NCBI GenBank assembly: GCA_963701675.1
Contig: OY969623.1
Span: forward strand, 124,001 to 188,000
Direction: 5' to 3'
From: G963701675 sp963701675
GTDB lineage: Bacteria > Planctomycetota > Planctomycetia > Gemmatales > Gemmataceae
DNA length: 64,000 nucleotides
Shown: positions 1-7,850 of the stretch, one piece after another
Layout of the letters: each line of letters opens with the position of its first letter
Numbering within the stretch: position 1 is the first letter of the stretch
Notes under the pieces: model-generated
Told to the model about the DNA's origin: nothing
Databases searched by the model: none
Seen by the model: only the letters and a program-made list of their open reading frames with translations
Made by a program: the position numbers and the translations under genes

Positions 1-780
1 GCGGATGTTCCCGCGTCCTTCGTGGCCGACCCGTTCATGATCCAAGTGGATGCCACCTGGTATGTCTTTTTCGAGATCATGCACGCCAAGAGCGGTAAGG
101 GCGAGATTGGCGTGGCGACGAGTCACGACGCACGGAACTGGACCTATCAAAAAGTGGTGCTGGCCGAACCGTTCCATCTTTCGTACCCCTACGTTTTCGA
201 GTGGAACGGCGATTACTTTATGGTTCCCGAGAGTTACCAAGCCGGAGAAGCGCGGTTGTACCGGGCGACCGACTTTCCCAAAGGTTGGAAGCTTGTACAG
301 ACGCTCATCCGAGCGCCGTTCATCGTGGATTCTTCTCTGTTTCGACACGACAATCGCTGGTGGCTATTCGCGGACACCAGTGCGGAAATGAACAATCAAA
401 CCCTTCGCCTATATCATTCCGAAAACCTGTCGGGGCCGTGGCGGGAGCATCCGCGAAGTCCGCTTGTCGACGGCGACGCCCGGATGGCTCGTCCGGGAGG
501 TCGCGTCTTGTGTGACGGCGGGCGTATTTACCGATTTACGCAGGCTTGCCTCCCGTATTATGGGACGGAAGTCCGGGCATTCGAGATCGACCAACTGACG
601 GCGACCAGCTACCACGAACAGGAAGTTCAACCCAATGTCCCCATCCTGAAGGGTACGGGTTCGGGCTGGAACGCCTGTGGGATGCACCACATGGATGTGC
701 ATCGAATTGGCGAACGAAGGTGGATCGCTTGCGTGGATGGGTGGACAAGTGAGACCATTCTGAATCAAATGCAACGATAG
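1..780 (+). CDS. beta-propeller sugar-active/transferase-like protein, 5' truncated
   Basis: The frame is open from base 1, and the first possible in-window start (GTG at 22) lies inside the motif ADPF, so the real start is upstream of the window. The visible 259 residues contain repeated short beta-blade segments with aromatic clusters (WYVFFE, YPYVFEWNGDYFMVPE, DSSLFRHDNRWWLFAD). This pattern is known from five-bladed propellers of GH43-like proteins and the N-terminal domain of glucosamine inositolphosphorylceramide transferase-like proteins. I see no glycosyltransferase domain here, so this may be the C-terminal half of a longer protein or a stand-alone propeller. Substrate unknown. The gene ends 52 bp before a Tat oxidoreductase on the same strand. 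Confidence 0.55.
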   Translation, partial: ADVPASFVADPFMIQVDATWYVFFEIMHAKSGKGEIGVATSHDARNWTYQKVVLAEPFHLSYPYVFEWNGDYFMVPESYQAGEARLYRATDFPKGWKLVQTLIRAPFIVDSSLFRHDNRWWLFADTSAEMNNQTLRLYHSENLSGPWREHPRSPLVDGDARMARPGGRVLCDGGRIYRFTQACLPYYGTEVRAFEIDQLTATSYHEQEVQPNVPILKGTGSGWNACGMHHMDVHRIGERRWIACVDGWTSETILNQMQR

Positions 781-831
781 ACCGAGCGATTTCCTACGTA
801 TTAACTGACGACAGACACGAGGAACCTGCGC

Positions 832-2169
832 ATGAATCCGATCCATCGCCGTGATTTTCTGGCCGCTTCCGCGGCCGTGGCGCTTTCCAGTCCGCTGGTC
901 CGAGCGGACGACGAGAAAAAAGTGTCCGCAAACGACAAACTCGTGATGGCAGTCATTGGCTGCGGCGGCATGGGGCGCGCCAATCTCGGTAACTTCATGA
1001 GAATCCCGGAGGTAGAAATCGCGGCGCTATGCGACGTCGATCCCAAGCACATCACGATGGCGCTGGACGATCTCAAGAAACGAAATCGTCCCACCGAGAA
1101 TGTGAAACAAGAAACGGACTTTCGCCGAGTCGTCGATCGCAAGGACATCGACGCGGTTATTGTGGCAACGCCCGATCATTGGCACGCGTATGCGTTGATC
1201 GCCGCGTGCGCAAACAGCAAGGACGTCTATTGCGAAAAGCCGCTTTCGCATAACATCGTCGAAGGCCGAGCTATGGTTGAGGCCTCACGCCGCAACCGGC
1301 GTGTCGTGCAGATCGGAACGCAGCAACGCAGCGGCAAGCATTTTCAGGACGCTGTGAAGTACGTGCAATCGGGTCGGCTCGGAACTATTCATACTTGCCG
1401 GACGTGGATCACCAACGGGACCACGCCGGAAGGGACCGGCAATCCACCCGACGACAATCCGCCGCCGGGAGTTGACTACGAGATGTGGCTCGGCCCGGCG
1501 CCGAAACGGCCGTTCAATCGCAATCGCTTTCACTATCAATTCCGTTGGTTTTGGGATTACGGCAGCGGGCTGTGCAACGATTGGGGCGTCCACCTTAACG
1601 ACCTTGTGCTTTGGGCGATGAATGTGTCTGCCCCGATTTCCGTCGCCGCGGTCGGCGGCAAACAGGAGATACACGACAACAGCGACACGCCTGACACGCT
1701 CGACGTCTATTACGAATACCCGAGTTTCACGCACATTTACACCGTGCGGCGCGGCAAGACGCTGCATGGGTTCCACGGCACGGGCCACGGCATCGATTTC
1801 CAGGGAACCAATGGAACTCTCGTCCTGGATCGCGGCGGCTGGTATGTGATCCCAGCCAACTCAGGGTTGACGGCCGAGAAGCACGGCGGCTCAGAACAGA
1901 ACTTTGCGCACACCAAGAACTTTCTACACTGTATACAAAACCGATCGGAAAAGACGGCGTCGGACATCGAGGACATGCACCGGGCGACGAGCACCTGCCA
2001 CCTTGCCAACATTTCGTACAAGATCCGACGCCGCTTCTACTGGAATGGGGAAGAGGAGCGCTGTTATCGCGGCTACGACGCTGAAAACAAGAAGTTCCTG
2101 GTCGAAGATACGGAAGCGAATGCGTACTTGTTACGTGAACCGCGGAAACCATGGTCGCTGACGATCTGA
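832..2169 (+). CDS. Gfo/Idh/MocA-family oxidoreductase with Tat signal
   Basis: A 445-residue protein. Residues 6-10 are RRDFL followed by an Ala-rich hydrophobic stretch ending near SPLVRA, a typical twin-arginine signal, so export as a folded protein is expected. Next comes a Rossmann fold (VIGCGGMGRANL, then CDVDPKH) and the family EKP motif in DVYCEKPLSHN. The C-terminal half has the alpha/beta sheet domain usual for planctomycete family members (WLGPAPKRPFN, WFWDYGSGLCNDWGVH). Such proteins are NAD(P)-dependent dehydrogenases or aldose-aldose oxidoreductases, often in sugar or inositol breakdown; the substrate cannot be read from the sequence. The ATG at 832 places the signal at the N-terminus. 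The acylase gene starts 20 bp downstream, suggesting co-transcription. Confidence 0.9.
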   Translation: MNPIHRRDFLAASAAVALSSPLVRADDEKKVSANDKLVMAVIGCGGMGRANLGNFMRIPEVEIAALCDVDPKHITMALDDLKKRNRPTENVKQETDFRRVVDRKDIDAVIVATPDHWHAYALIAACANSKDVYCEKPLSHNIVEGRAMVEASRRNRRVVQIGTQQRSGKHFQDAVKYVQSGRLGTIHTCRTWITNGTTPEGTGNPPDDNPPPGVDYEMWLGPAPKRPFNRNRFHYQFRWFWDYGSGLCNDWGVHLNDLVLWAMNVSAPISVAAVGGKQEIHDNSDTPDTLDVYYEYPSFTHIYTVRRGKTLHGFHGTGHGIDFQGTNGTLVLDRGGWYVIPANSGLTAEKHGGSEQNFAHTKNFLHCIQNRSEKTASDIEDMHRATSTCHLANISYKIRRRFYWNGEEERCYRGYDAENKKFLVEDTEANAYLLREPRKPWSLTI

Positions 2170-2189
2170 GTCAGAATGCGGGGTGATCA

Positions 2190-4373
2190 ATGACATGCCT
2201 GCGACTCGTTTGGGCGGTAACGATCGTCCCAGCATGTGCTCTAGTTTTGAACTCGAGCGTTGAGAGCGGAGCCGGACTTCCAGGGGACGACCTCACGGAA
2301 CTGGTGACGATTCGCCGTGATAAGTTTGGCGTCCCCCACATTCTCGCCCAGACGGAGGAAGCGGCCTACTTTGGTCAGGGTTATGCGACGGCGGAGGATC
2401 GGGTCCTCGTCATGGCTCGGCTCTACCTCCAGGCGCGCGGCGAGGAGGCGGAGCATTTCGGCGAAAAGTTCGCGGAGAATGACTTTCTCGTCAAGCAACT
2501 CCGCATGCACGAAGGCGCCGTTGAAGGATACGCGAAGCTGGCCCCATGGGTTCAACGACTGCTTGAAGGCTACGCCGCGGGCTACAACCGTTACGTTGAA
2601 AAGAACCGTGCCACCCTTCCCGAATGGGTGAAGCCAGTTACCGGAATTGATCTGCTGGCACACGGTCGGCGCGTCTTGATCTTGGAATTCTCCCTCGATC
2701 TGGAGCAACTGCGCACGATCGGTCGAAAGAAGCCCGACGACAAGGCGCAGAGTCGGCTCGACGACGAAGATTCGCCTACCTGGCGTGGTTCCAACATGTG
2801 GGCCATCGGAAAGGGCCGGACGGCATCCGGTAAAGGAATTCTTCTGGGGAATCCGCATCTGGCCTGGCGCGGATCGCAACTTTTCTACGAAGCGCACCTA
2901 ACAGTTCCCGGAAAGCTGAACATTCTCGGCTCGACCCTGACCGGAGGCGCCGGGATCACCATTGGCTTCAACGACAACCTCGGCTGGTCGCACACCGTCA
3001 ATCTGCATGATTCGGACGACATCTACGAACTGACTTTACACGACGGCAATCCGGACCAATACGTCTACGACGGCAAGCCGCTTCCCCTCCGCAAGGAGAC
3101 TCTTTCCGTCCGCGTGAAAACCGACAATGGAATGGTGACGCGCACGCGAGAGGTCTATTCCAGCCACTATGGCCCGGTGCTCCGTCGAATCGGCAGCAAG
3201 GCGTACGCACTTAAATCGGCCAATCTGGATGAGTACCGTTTCGTCGAACAATGGAATCGCATGGGGAAAGCGCGCACTCTCCAAGAGTTTCGCGACGTTC
3301 TCGACATGCAGTCGCTACCGATGTTCAACATCTGCTATGCGGACAAAGAAGGCAATGCGTTCTATCTGTTCAATGGCCGTTTCCCCGAACGGCCAACCGG
3401 TTACGACTGGGGCGGCGTGGTTCCGGGCGACACGTCAGCGACGGAATGGAACCGCGTGTTACCGCAGTATCGCCTGCCGCTGCTTCTGAATCCGCCGAAC
3501 GGCTACGTGCAAAACTGCAATTCCGCGCCGTGGTACACGAACGCCCGCCACCCCATCGACCGAAATCAGTTCCCCGCCGAGCTTACACCGAACATCAACG
3601 GCATGCGGCAGCAACTCAGCCTGGAGATGCTGGAAACCCACAACGGCCCGTTCTCGCTCGATCAGATTTTGAAGATGAAGTACAACACGAAAATGCTTTT
3701 GGCCGACCGGGTCAAAGGCGATGTCATCAAACACCTGCGTGGCCAAGCCGTCGACGGCATGGCGCTCGACGACGCCGCCAATGTTCTGGAAGCGTGGGAC
3801 AATACGGCTTCGCGCACCAGCAAGGGGTCGTTGTTATTCGAGCGGTTCTGGCGTCAGTACGGTGCAACGACAGAAAGACCGTATGCAGAGCCTTGGGACG
3901 AACGGAAGCCGACGACGACGCCCGCCGGGATTGGCGACCCGGAGACGCTGCGACAAGCCATGGTCGTCGCGATGAAAGAAATGAAACAGCGGTACGGGAA
4001 GATCGACGTGCCGTGGGGTGACTATCACAGGATTCGACGAGGGAAGCTAGACATTCCAGTCGGCGGGCTCGCTTCGGAATTTCGGCCGTTCCGCGGGGCG
4101 CGAATGGGCGATTTCGGGACGTTTCGAATCATTAGCTACGACCTGGACAATGAAGGAAAATACCTTGCACGAGGCGGCGACAGCTTCGTGCTGGCCGTGG
4201 AGTTTACGACACCCCCAACGGCCTATACGATCCTTGCCTATTCGCAATCCGAGGACCCGAAGTCGCCACATCACACGGATCAAACCGAGTTGTTCGCCGA
4301 CGAAAAATGGAAGCGTGCTTCCTTCACAGAAGCGGACATTGCCAAGAACTTGGAACGATCGTATCGGCCGTAA
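2190..4373 (+). CDS. penicillin acylase family (Ntn-hydrolase) protein
   Basis: A 727-residue protein with a hydrophobic N-terminus (residues 5-22) that looks like a signal peptide, consistent with a periplasmic enzyme. Residues about 38-85 match the start of penicillin/AHL acylases (IRRDKFGVPHILAQTEEAAYFGQGYATAEDR has the family pattern). The autocatalytic cleavage site is RG-SNMWAIG, putting the nucleophile at Ser201 after Gly200, followed by LLGNPHLAW and GFNDNLGWSHTVN. Members hydrolyse amide bonds of penicillins, cyclic lipopeptides or acyl-homoserine lactones, so quorum quenching or peptide recycling are options. The length fits an alpha-spacer-beta precursor. It ends 6 bp from the convergent atpC gene. 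Confidence 0.88.
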   Translation: MTCLRLVWAVTIVPACALVLNSSVESGAGLPGDDLTELVTIRRDKFGVPHILAQTEEAAYFGQGYATAEDRVLVMARLYLQARGEEAEHFGEKFAENDFLVKQLRMHEGAVEGYAKLAPWVQRLLEGYAAGYNRYVEKNRATLPEWVKPVTGIDLLAHGRRVLILEFSLDLEQLRTIGRKKPDDKAQSRLDDEDSPTWRGSNMWAIGKGRTASGKGILLGNPHLAWRGSQLFYEAHLTVPGKLNILGSTLTGGAGITIGFNDNLGWSHTVNLHDSDDIYELTLHDGNPDQYVYDGKPLPLRKETLSVRVKTDNGMVTRTREVYSSHYGPVLRRIGSKAYALKSANLDEYRFVEQWNRMGKARTLQEFRDVLDMQSLPMFNICYADKEGNAFYLFNGRFPERPTGYDWGGVVPGDTSATEWNRVLPQYRLPLLLNPPNGYVQNCNSAPWYTNARHPIDRNQFPAELTPNINGMRQQLSLEMLETHNGPFSLDQILKMKYNTKMLLADRVKGDVIKHLRGQAVDGMALDDAANVLEAWDNTASRTSKGSLLFERFWRQYGATTERPYAEPWDERKPTTTPAGIGDPETLRQAMVVAMKEMKQRYGKIDVPWGDYHRIRRGKLDIPVGGLASEFRPFRGARMGDFGTFRIISYDLDNEGKYLARGGDSFVLAVEFTTPPTAYTILAYSQSEDPKSPHHTDQTELFADEKWKRASFTEADIAKNLERSYRP

Positions 4374-4379
4374 ACAGGG

Positions 4380-4811
4380 TTATGGGCCTTCGGCCGAATG
4401 CCGAGCGACACGCACTTGTGCGCGAGCGCGTGCCTTTGCCTTCTGTTCGGACGCTCGATCTTCTGGATTGGCGTGCGGGGCAGGGGGGGCCTCGAGAATT
4501 CGTGTGGCGGCCGCCTGGTCGATTTCGTCGGCAATCACGGCGGCTTGCGTGAGCACTGTCACGACGTTCGAGCGCACCTGGCCGAAGCCGCCGTCCACGA
4601 AGAACCGTTTAACCTGCTGACCGCGCCGCACCCGAAGTTCACCTTGTCCCAATCGACCGATCAAAGGAGCACGCCCCGGCAGGACGCCCAATTCGCCGTC
4701 GAACATCGGTAAGGCGACGAAGTCGGCCGGCTCATCCAGAACAGCTCGCTCCGGCGTCACGACGACGCAATGTAATGAGCCGACGGGTGGTGCGCTGGTA
4801 GTTTCTGCCAT
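4380..4811 (-). CDS. atpC: ATP synthase F1 epsilon subunit
   Basis: A 143-residue protein. The N-terminal beta-sandwich is clear (LHCVVVTPERAVLDEPADFVALP, then GELGVLPGRAPLIGRLGQGEL), with FFVDGGFGQV as usual. The C-terminal part (TQAAVIADEIDQAAATRILE) is the start of the helical domain, but the rest is an Ala/Arg/Lys-rich tail rather than a well-formed helical hairpin, so inhibitory regulation by the C-terminal domain is doubtful. Last gene of the atp operon, 5 bp after atpD. The subunit sits on the central stalk with gamma. Confidence 0.93.
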   Translation of the reverse strand: MAETTSAPPVGSLHCVVVTPERAVLDEPADFVALPMFDGELGVLPGRAPLIGRLGQGELRVRRGQQVKRFFVDGGFGQVRSNVVTVLTQAAVIADEIDQAAATRILEAPPAPHANPEDRASEQKAKARARAQVRVARHSAEGP

Positions 4812-4816
4812 ATCGA

Positions 4817-6283
4817 TTACCCTTCGGCGGCCATTTTCTTCGCTTGCTCGTCAGCTTCTTCGATGCCGCCGATGTACATGAACGCGCTCTCCGGCAAATG
4901 ATCCCATTTGCCGTCGCAAAGCTCCGTAAAGCTGCGGATCGTTTCGGCAAGCGGCGTTACTTTGCCGGCCCGGTTGGTGAACGCCTCGGCCACGATGAAC
5001 GGCTGTGACAAGAATCGCTCGATTCGGCGCGCTCTTGCCACAACCTGCTTGTCTTCTTCGCTCAGTTCCTCGACGCCGAGAATGGCGATGATATCTTGGA
5101 GTTCACGGTAACGCTGAAGGGTCGATTGCACCCGGCGGGCGACGTTGTAATGTTCCTGCCCGACGTACTGCGGGTCCAGAATTCGACTGTTCGACGCAAG
5201 CGGATCGATGGCCGGATAGATTCCCTTTTCGGAGATACTTCGTTCGAGGTATATGAACGCGTCGAGGTGTTGAAACGCGTTGGCGGGCGCCGGGTCGGTC
5301 GGGTCGTCCGCGGGGACGTAGACCGCTTGTACGCTGGTGATCGCCCCGCGATTGGTACTGGTAATCCGTTCCTGAAGGGCGCCCATTTCCGTTGCCAGCG
5401 TCGGTTGATAGCCGACCGCGCTCGGCATGCGACCCAGAAGTGCGGAAACCTCCGATCCAGCCTGTGAAAAACGGAAGATATTGTCTACAAACAAGAGCGT
5501 GTCTGCCCCCGTGGAATCGCGGAACCATTCACACATCGTTAATGCCGACAATGCGACACGAAGGCGAGCGCCCGGCGGCTCGTTCATCTGGCCGAACACC
5601 ATCGCCGTTTGTGTCATGACCGAGCGATCGGTCTTTCCTATCTTGGCCTCCTGCATTTCGAGCCAAAGATCGTTTCCTTCACGAGTTCGTTCACCGACAC
5701 CGGCGAACACCGAGTATCCGCCGTGCTGGCTGGCGATACGTGCAATTAATTCCGTAAGGATGACGGTTTTGCCGAGGCCCGCGCCGCCAAACAGACCAGC
5801 TTTTCCGCCGCGAACGAGCGGCGTCAAGAGGTCGATGACCTTGATACCGGTTTCGAACATTTCGGTTTTGCTCGACAACTCGGCGAATTGCGGCGGATCG
5901 CGATGTATCGGCCGAGACTCGCTTACGTTGACGGGTCCGCGACCGTCGATGGGTTCGCCGAGAAGATTGAAAACCCGGCCCAGCGTTTCCTTGCCGACCG
6001 GTACTTTGACAGGTGCGCCCGTATCGACGGCCTTCATTCCACGTACCAAGCCATCGGTCGAGCCTAGCGCAACGCAACGAATGCGGTTGCCGCCGAGATG
6101 TTGCTGTACCTCTCCGGTAAGATGCACTTCCACACCCTTGTAATCGGCGTCAACTTTGAGCGCGTTGTATATCTCGGGCAAATGGCCTTCGTCGAACTCC
6201 GCGTCAAAGGTAGAGCCGATAACCTGGACAATGCGGCCGGTATGGCCATTGGTTTTTTTTCCGTCGGTGGTGGCGGTTGCCAT
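4817..6283 (-). CDS. atpD: ATP synthase F1 beta subunit
   Basis: A 488-residue catalytic subunit. The Walker A is GGAGLGKT (residues 166-173), with Leu where Val is usual. GERTREGNDLWLEM and the VDNIFRFSQAGSEVSALLGRMPSAVGYQPTL block (written in family form) are intact, as is the DELSEED-region equivalent (VEELSEEDKQVV). The N-terminus carries a short Thr/Gly-rich extension. It makes and hydrolyses ATP in the alpha3beta3 ring. It follows the nucleotidyltransferase gene by 11 bp, so it is probably translated from the same operon mRNA. Confidence 0.97.
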   Translation of the reverse strand: MATATTDGKKTNGHTGRIVQVIGSTFDAEFDEGHLPEIYNALKVDADYKGVEVHLTGEVQQHLGGNRIRCVALGSTDGLVRGMKAVDTGAPVKVPVGKETLGRVFNLLGEPIDGRGPVNVSESRPIHRDPPQFAELSSKTEMFETGIKVIDLLTPLVRGGKAGLFGGAGLGKTVILTELIARIASQHGGYSVFAGVGERTREGNDLWLEMQEAKIGKTDRSVMTQTAMVFGQMNEPPGARLRVALSALTMCEWFRDSTGADTLLFVDNIFRFSQAGSEVSALLGRMPSAVGYQPTLATEMGALQERITSTNRGAITSVQAVYVPADDPTDPAPANAFQHLDAFIYLERSISEKGIYPAIDPLASNSRILDPQYVGQEHYNVARRVQSTLQRYRELQDIIAILGVEELSEEDKQVVARARRIERFLSQPFIVAEAFTNRAGKVTPLAETIRSFTELCDGKWDHLPESAFMYIGGIEEADEQAKKMAAEG

Positions 6284-6294
6284 GTCGATTCTCT

Positions 6295-6948
6295 CTAAAC
6301 TTGAAACGTGCGACCGGCGAAGGCCTCATTCACGCAATGAAGGATGTGCTCCCCGCCGCCTTCGCGTACCAGTTCTCCAAAATGTTCGAGCTTTGACAAG
6401 TCAATGTCTTTTTCATTGTTCCGCGCAACGTTTATGAAATCACCGGCATCAATGAGTTTCTTGTCCGGTGCCCGGTTCGGGGAAATCATGGCCGCGTATT
6501 TGGACGCGAGCGCCATCTCCAGATTCGGTATCGAATAGAGCTTCCCAACCGGGACCCCATTCTTGAATGCCGCCCGGTAGAGAGGATCGTATGGCCGCAT
6601 GACGTCAATTACGACCTTGTTCGTCGTCGGCTCCACAAATCGTGTTACTGGGACTTGCTCCATCACCTGGAGTTTGGGATAGAGCTTTTGAAGCAAAGTT
6701 ACGGTTTTTCGATAATCCCGAACACGAACCAGCAGGTCGATGTCCTGAGTCGCCCGCGCTTCATCCCGGTAGCCATTGATACCGTGAGTCCCCATAACCA
6801 TGTACTTGATGCCCGCTTTGTTCAACGCCTGCATGATCTCTTCTGGAATAACCATGACCGCACTCGGTCGATACATACGGCGAAACGCCTCTGTCAACCT
6901 GCTTCCAGTGTGAAGCGCGTCAAGATGTTTTGCACCGTTGACGATCAT
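6295..6948 (-). CDS. nucleotidyltransferase-fold protein inserted in the atp operon
   Basis: A 217-residue protein with the pattern of AbiEii/MNT-type nucleotidyltransferases: a glycine turn (VMGTHGINGYR, residues 51-61) followed by ATQDIDLLV with the metal-binding pair D69 and D71. A third acidic residue may be in VVIDVMRP. The C-terminal half (PVGKLYSIPNLEMALASKYAAM...KKLIDAGDF) is typical of the DUF6036-like group. No HEPN or antitoxin partner is adjacent. The ATG at 6948 overlaps the atpG stop as ATGA and atpD follows after 11 bp, so it looks translationally coupled rather than a loose insertion. The gene is not part of known F1Fo operons. Target (protein, tRNA or nucleotide) unknown. Confidence 0.75.
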   Translation of the reverse strand: MIVNGAKHLDALHTGSRLTEAFRRMYRPSAVMVIPEEIMQALNKAGIKYMVMGTHGINGYRDEARATQDIDLLVRVRDYRKTVTLLQKLYPKLQVMEQVPVTRFVEPTTNKVVIDVMRPYDPLYRAAFKNGVPVGKLYSIPNLEMALASKYAAMISPNRAPDKKLIDAGDFINVARNNEKDIDLSKLEHFGELVREGGGEHILHCVNEAFAGRTFQV

Positions 6949-7817
6949 TTCAGCGCCTCGGCCCCGCCGATGACTTCGGCCAATTCCTTGGTAATCTGGG
7001 CCTGGCGCGCCCGGTTGTATTGTTGCGTGAGCGATTTGATCATGTCGTCGGCGTTCTCGGTGGCGGCCTTCATGGCCACGCGGCGGGCGATCTGTTCGCT
7101 AACGGCCGCGTCGAGAAAAGCCTTGAATAATCGCACTTTAAATGACACGGGAAGGATTTCTTCGAGTATGTCGCGAGCCCCAGGCAGAAACTCGTACTCC
7201 ACCGTTTGTTTTCGCGCCGTGTCCGCCGTCGGCGGTGGGGACAACGGCAACAGGGTTTCCACGATCGGCGTCTGTCGGGCGGCGTTCAAGAATTTCATGT
7301 AGCAGACGTCCACCCGATCGATTTCTCCGGCGATGTAAGCGGCGATATATAGATTCGCGAGTACTTCAACCTCATCGAAACGGGGCCGATCCTCAAAATG
7401 GGTGTAGCTGTTCTCTGCCTTCACCCGGTGAAATCGAAAGTAGGAAATTGCCCGTTTTCCGGAAAGATCGAGGTGGAGGCCGGTACCCTCGGCTTTCAGT
7501 TGGTGAACACGGCGATTACCTTCGCGGAGGACGCTCGTGTTGTAACCGCCGCACAGGCCGCGATTGGAACAGATCATGAGCAATACGCTGTTCTTGATTT
7601 GATCGCGTTTCTCCAACAGCGGATGGGTAACGTCCGTAGCACTCGCACTCAGGTCAGCGGCAAGCTCGGCAATTTTGCGAGTGTAGGCATCAGCTTCGAC
7701 GGCACGTTTCAAGGCGCGCTGAAATCGCGTGGTAGCGATCAATTCCATCGTCCGCGTTATCTTGCGGATGTTGCGGATCGCCTTGCGGCGTTTGACCAGG
7801 ACGCGAAGTTTTGCCAT
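6945..7817 (-). CDS. atpG: ATP synthase F1 gamma subunit
   Basis: A 290-residue central-stalk subunit. The N-terminus has the hallmark coiled-coil start (VLVKRRKAIRNIRKITRTME, then ATTRFQRAL), the middle has ICSNRGLCGGYN and the C-terminus has MKAATENADDMI followed by QYNRARQAQITKELAEVIGGAEAL. Family length and motifs are normal. Its TGA stop overlaps the next gene's ATG. It rotates inside alpha3beta3 and couples proton flow to catalysis. Confidence 0.96.
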   Translation of the reverse strand: MAKLRVLVKRRKAIRNIRKITRTMELIATTRFQRALKRAVEADAYTRKIAELAADLSASATDVTHPLLEKRDQIKNSVLLMICSNRGLCGGYNTSVLREGNRRVHQLKAEGTGLHLDLSGKRAISYFRFHRVKAENSYTHFEDRPRFDEVEVLANLYIAAYIAGEIDRVDVCYMKFLNAARQTPIVETLLPLSPPPTADTARKQTVEYEFLPGARDILEEILPVSFKVRLFKAFLDAAVSEQIARRVAMKAATENADDMIKSLTQQYNRARQAQITKELAEVIGGAEALK

Positions 7818-7850
7818 AGATTCAGTTCCGCGCTCGCTTAGCGCTCGCGG

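Noticed and set aside
409..846. Minus-strand open frames across 0.4-3.7 kb
   Set aside because: They are shadows of the plus-strand genes in a GC-rich genome; no start signals or motifs.
6295..6948. Complete AbiE toxin-antitoxin system in the atp operon
   Set aside because: Only the nucleotidyltransferase is present; no AbiEi-like antitoxin or HEPN gene lies nearby.
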